In this document: positions 15,212-16,793 of the stretch, piece after piece
Layout: every line of letters starts with the position of its first letter
Position numbering within the stretch: the stretch's first letter is position 1
DNA from: an uncultured Thermomicrobiales bacterium
Lineage (GTDB): Bacteria; Chloroflexota; Chloroflexia; Thermomicrobiales; Thermomicrobiaceae
DNA: 16,793 nucleotides
Direction: 5' to 3'
Assembly: GCA_937891245.1 (NCBI GenBank)
Contig: CALAGB010000077.1
Coordinates: forward strand, 1 to 16,793
Program-made: the position numbers and the translations under genes
The notes under the pieces: generated by a model
What the model saw: the letters and a program-made list of their open reading frames with translations, nothing else
The model's database searches: none
Told to the model about the DNA's origin: nothing

Positions 15212-16793
15212 ATGCTGCCGACCTTTGTTATCGGCCTGCGCGAGGGGATCGAGGCCGCGCTGATCGTGGGGATCATCGCCGCCTACCTGCGGCAACGTGG
15301 TCGACAGGATGCTCTCCGTTGGGTGTGGCTCGGGGTCGGTTTGGCGGCCGGTCTCTGTCTGCTCATCGGTATTCTGCTGAATCTGCTGGAGCGTTCGCTG
15401 CCGCAGAAAGAGCAGGAAGGCCTGGAGACGATCATCAGTGTCGTCGCCATCGCCTTTATCACCTATATGATCCTCTGGATGCGATGGCATTCGCGCGGTA
15501 TCAAGAAGACCCTCGAAGAAGATGCATCCTCGGCCCTGGCCCGTAATACCGTCACCGCGTTCATCGCCATGTCATTCTTCGCCGTCTTGCGTGAAGGCTT
15601 CGAAACGGCCGTCTTCGTGCTGGCCGTCTTCCAGAGCGCCAACAATACGACCGCGGCCGGAGCCGGCGTCATCCTCGGCATTGTCGTCGCGGCGGCCCTC
15701 GGCTATCTCCTCTATCGCGGTGGCGTGCGCATCAACCTCAATCGCTTTTTCAAAGTGACCGGCGTGGTGCTCGTCATCGTTGCCGCCGGGCTCGCGTCGT
15801 CGGCGCTACATACCGCCCATGAAGCCGGCTGGTTCAACGCCCTGCAAGCACAGGCACTCGATCTCACCTGGCTGGTCGACCCAGGTTCGGTCCGCTCGGC
15901 ACTCCTGTCCGGCATGCTCGGCCTGCAGGCGCGCCCGACGATTGGCGAAGTGCTCATCTGGCTCATCTATGCGATTCCGCTCACGCTGTACGTCGTCTGG
16001 CCGGCGCCGAAGCGACAGGGGAGCGGCTCAGCGGGCGGAGGCGGCGCGCGCAAAGCGGTCGCGACGAGCGTCACGGCGATCCTCTGCCTGCTCGTTCTCG
16101 CCGGCTGCGGCAAGGGAACCGAAGCCGAGTCAACGGCCGCTGGATCGGCGAAGATCATCCTCGTGACCCTCACGTCGGCCGGCTGCCAGCCTGCCGAGCT
16201 CACGATTCCAGCTGGTCCAACCAAGTTCAGCGTGACCAATAAGGATGCTGCCGCGGTCACCGAGCTCGAAGTGCTCGATGGCTCAAAGATTCTCGGCGAA
16301 GTCGAGAATCTGACGCCGGGCCTGAGCGGTTCGTTCTCGCTCGATATGAAGGCGGGCGAGTACACGCTCTACTGCCCGAATGGAAAGACGGCCGAGAGAG
16401 GGCGACTGATCGTCAACCAGAACCTGTCAGCGGCCAGCGCCACCGTGGCCAATCCCAAGGCCGACGCGGCGGTTAGCGCCTATCGAACCTATCTGGAGCA
16501 GCAGGCCGAACAGCCCGATCGCGATGATCGCGGACGCACCGAGCAGCTCGATCGGTTCGAGCACGCCCGGCCGCACCGCACCGCTGAGGGCCCGGTGCCC
16601 GAACGCGGCGTACAGCAAGATCACCACCCCGGCGATCGCCGCCCCGGCCGGGAAGCCGCCGCCCGGCGTATAGCCCCATGCGGCAAGGTAGATCGAGGCG
16701 ACGGCGAGGATCAGCGCGGCGATCCGGGCGCCGAGCCGCACGACCAGGGTCATCGCCACGGCCCGTTCGGGAGCACGCGTACCGAGTGGCTCC
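15212..16793 (+). CDS. EfeU/FTR1 iron permease fused to EfeO-like cupredoxin domain; 3' end open and chimeric
   Basis: Residues 1-265 form a seven-helix FTR1/EfeU permease with both iron-binding REGxE motifs: REGIE (10-14) and REGFE (128-132). A basic, Gly/Ser-rich linker (about 266-281) leads to an eighth hydrophobic helix ending in the lipobox-like LVLAGC (about 294-299). An EfeO-type cupredoxin domain follows (about 313-402), with C325 in SAGCQPAEL, VTELEVLDGSKILGEVENL and C388 in GEYTLYCPNG. ADAAVSAYRTYLEQQ (417-431) matches the start of an EfeO M75 domain, but after about base 16505 the translation becomes Asp/Arg/Gly-rich nonsense to the window edge, while the minus strand encodes an antiporter fragment. 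Iron would pass from the cupredoxin/M75 part to the permease. ATG 15212 follows a purine-rich GAGGGGGGAAACGGGGA. Permease and fusion are clear; the tail beyond 16505 should not be trusted. Confidence 0.85.
   Translation, partial: MLPTFVIGLREGIEAALIVGIIAAYLRQRGRQDALRWVWLGVGLAAGLCLLIGILLNLLERSLPQKEQEGLETIISVVAIAFITYMILWMRWHSRGIKKTLEEDASSALARNTVTAFIAMSFFAVLREGFETAVFVLAVFQSANNTTAAGAGVILGIVVAAALGYLLYRGGVRINLNRFFKVTGVVLVIVAAGLASSALHTAHEAGWFNALQAQALDLTWLVDPGSVRSALLSGMLGLQARPTIGEVLIWLIYAIPLTLYVVWPAPKRQGSGSAGGGGARKAVATSVTAILCLLVLAGCGKGTEAESTAAGSAKIILVTLTSAGCQPAELTIPAGPTKFSVTNKDAAAVTELEVLDGSKILGEVENLTPGLSGSFSLDMKAGEYTLYCPNGKTAERGRLIVNQNLSAASATVANPKADAAVSAYRTYLEQQAEQPDRDDRGRTEQLDRFEHARPHRTAEGPVPERGVQQDHHPGDRRPGREAAARRIAPCGKVDRGDGEDQRGDPGAEPHDQGHRHGPFGSTRTEWL
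16427..16753 (-). CDS. Truncated MrpB/MnhB-like Na+/H+ antiporter subunit
   Basis: Read from ATG 16753, the first 85 or so residues are hydrophobic: a helix with LILAVASIYLAAWG, then YTPGGGFPAGAAIAGVVILL (the PGGGF signature of the MnhB domain), and EPIELLGASAIIAIGLFGLLL. The antiporter-like sequence stops at about base 16500; the rest of the frame, to the stop at 16427, is antisense to the EfeO-like coding sequence. A normal MnhB would continue with further helices, so the gene is cut. The family is part of the multi-subunit Mrp cation/proton antiporter in the membrane. ATG 16753 overlaps a TGA in the next frame (ATGA), as in tight mrp operons. A genomic rearrangement or an assembly join explains the truncation. 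Confidence 0.6.
   Translation of the reverse strand: MTLVVRLGARIAALILAVASIYLAAWGYTPGGGFPAGAAIAGVVILLYAAFGHRALSGAVRPGVLEPIELLGASAIIAIGLFGLLLQIGSIGANRRVGLGIGHGGAGR
16750..16793 (-). CDS. Possible 3' tail of an upstream mrp-operon gene
   Basis: In the frame adjacent to the MnhB fragment, 13 sense codons enter from the window edge (ending LPNGPWR) and stop at TGA 16752-16750, which overlaps the MnhB ATG by the ATGA arrangement common in operons. The preceding gene would then be another antiporter subunit. The fragment is too short to identify; the call rests only on the overlap. Confidence 0.3.
   Translation of the reverse strand, partial: SHSVRVLPNGPWR

Noticed and set aside
16506..16793. Plus-strand tail of the permease-EfeO frame as a new domain
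   Set aside because: Its low-complexity Asp/Gly/Arg/His composition and the strong MnhB signal on the other strand show the frame is open by chance past the junction.

Overview
The window is GC-rich bacterial DNA (G+C clearly above 60% by eye) with NNC/NNG-biased codons. The gene set (class I two-subunit fumarase, LipA/LipB, paired Gfo/Idh oxidoreductases, HyuA/HyuB, FTR1 fused to an EfeO-like part) and the palindromic intergenic repeats recall Chloroflexota, perhaps Thermomicrobia or Sphaerobacter relatives. This placement is inference from gene style; no rRNA or phylogenetic marker was tested. Both ends are open inside genes, and the right end looks chimeric.

Layout. 1-837 (-): 5'-complete start of an FAD-dependent amino-acid/sarcosine oxidase-like protein, running off the left edge. 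971-1819 (+) and 2580-3134 (+): alpha and beta subunits of a class I [4Fe-4S] fumarate hydratase-type enzyme, separated by an antiparallel gene (1840-2487, -) for a three-helix membrane protein with a double zinc ribbon. 3171-3668 (-): MaoC-type hotdog hydratase. 3816-4997 (+): a second DAO-family oxidoreductase. 5305-6225 (+) and 6427-7251 (+): lipA and lipB, the two-step lipoate biosynthesis pair, with a nested palindromic repeat after the second oxidoreductase and another after lipA. 7251-8174 (+): zinc-less MDR oxidoreductase whose start overlaps the lipB stop. 8175-8473 holds a perfect 30-bp inverted repeat. 8474-9520 and 9538-10797 (+): two different Gfo/Idh/MocA dehydrogenases in a tight operon. 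10848-12908 and 12901-14967 (-): hyuB and hyuA of an ATP-dependent hydantoinase/oxoprolinase/carboxylase-type complex, overlapping by 8 bp. 15212 onward (+): EfeU/FTR1 iron permease fused in frame to an EfeO-like lipobox and cupredoxin domain. From about 16500 the plus-strand product stops making sense, and the minus strand instead encodes the N-terminal half of an MrpB/MnhB antiporter subunit.

How the genes work together. LipA/LipB supply lipoyl groups for 2-oxoacid dehydrogenases and glycine cleavage, and the fumarase feeds the TCA cycle. LipA and the fumarase need Fe-S clusters, so the iron permease is a reasonable neighbour, though not in the same operon. The two DAO-family oxidases, HyuAB and the two Gfo/Idh enzymes look like catabolism of amino acids, cyclic amides and sugars or polyols. 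No single pathway can be proved from the sequence.

Most noteworthy: the split fumarase locus, the permease-cupredoxin fusion, the apparent breakpoint near 16500, the repeated DNA around the iron-permease promoter, and the three palindromic intergenic elements. I saw no CRISPR array, tRNA, rRNA, transposase or phage gene.
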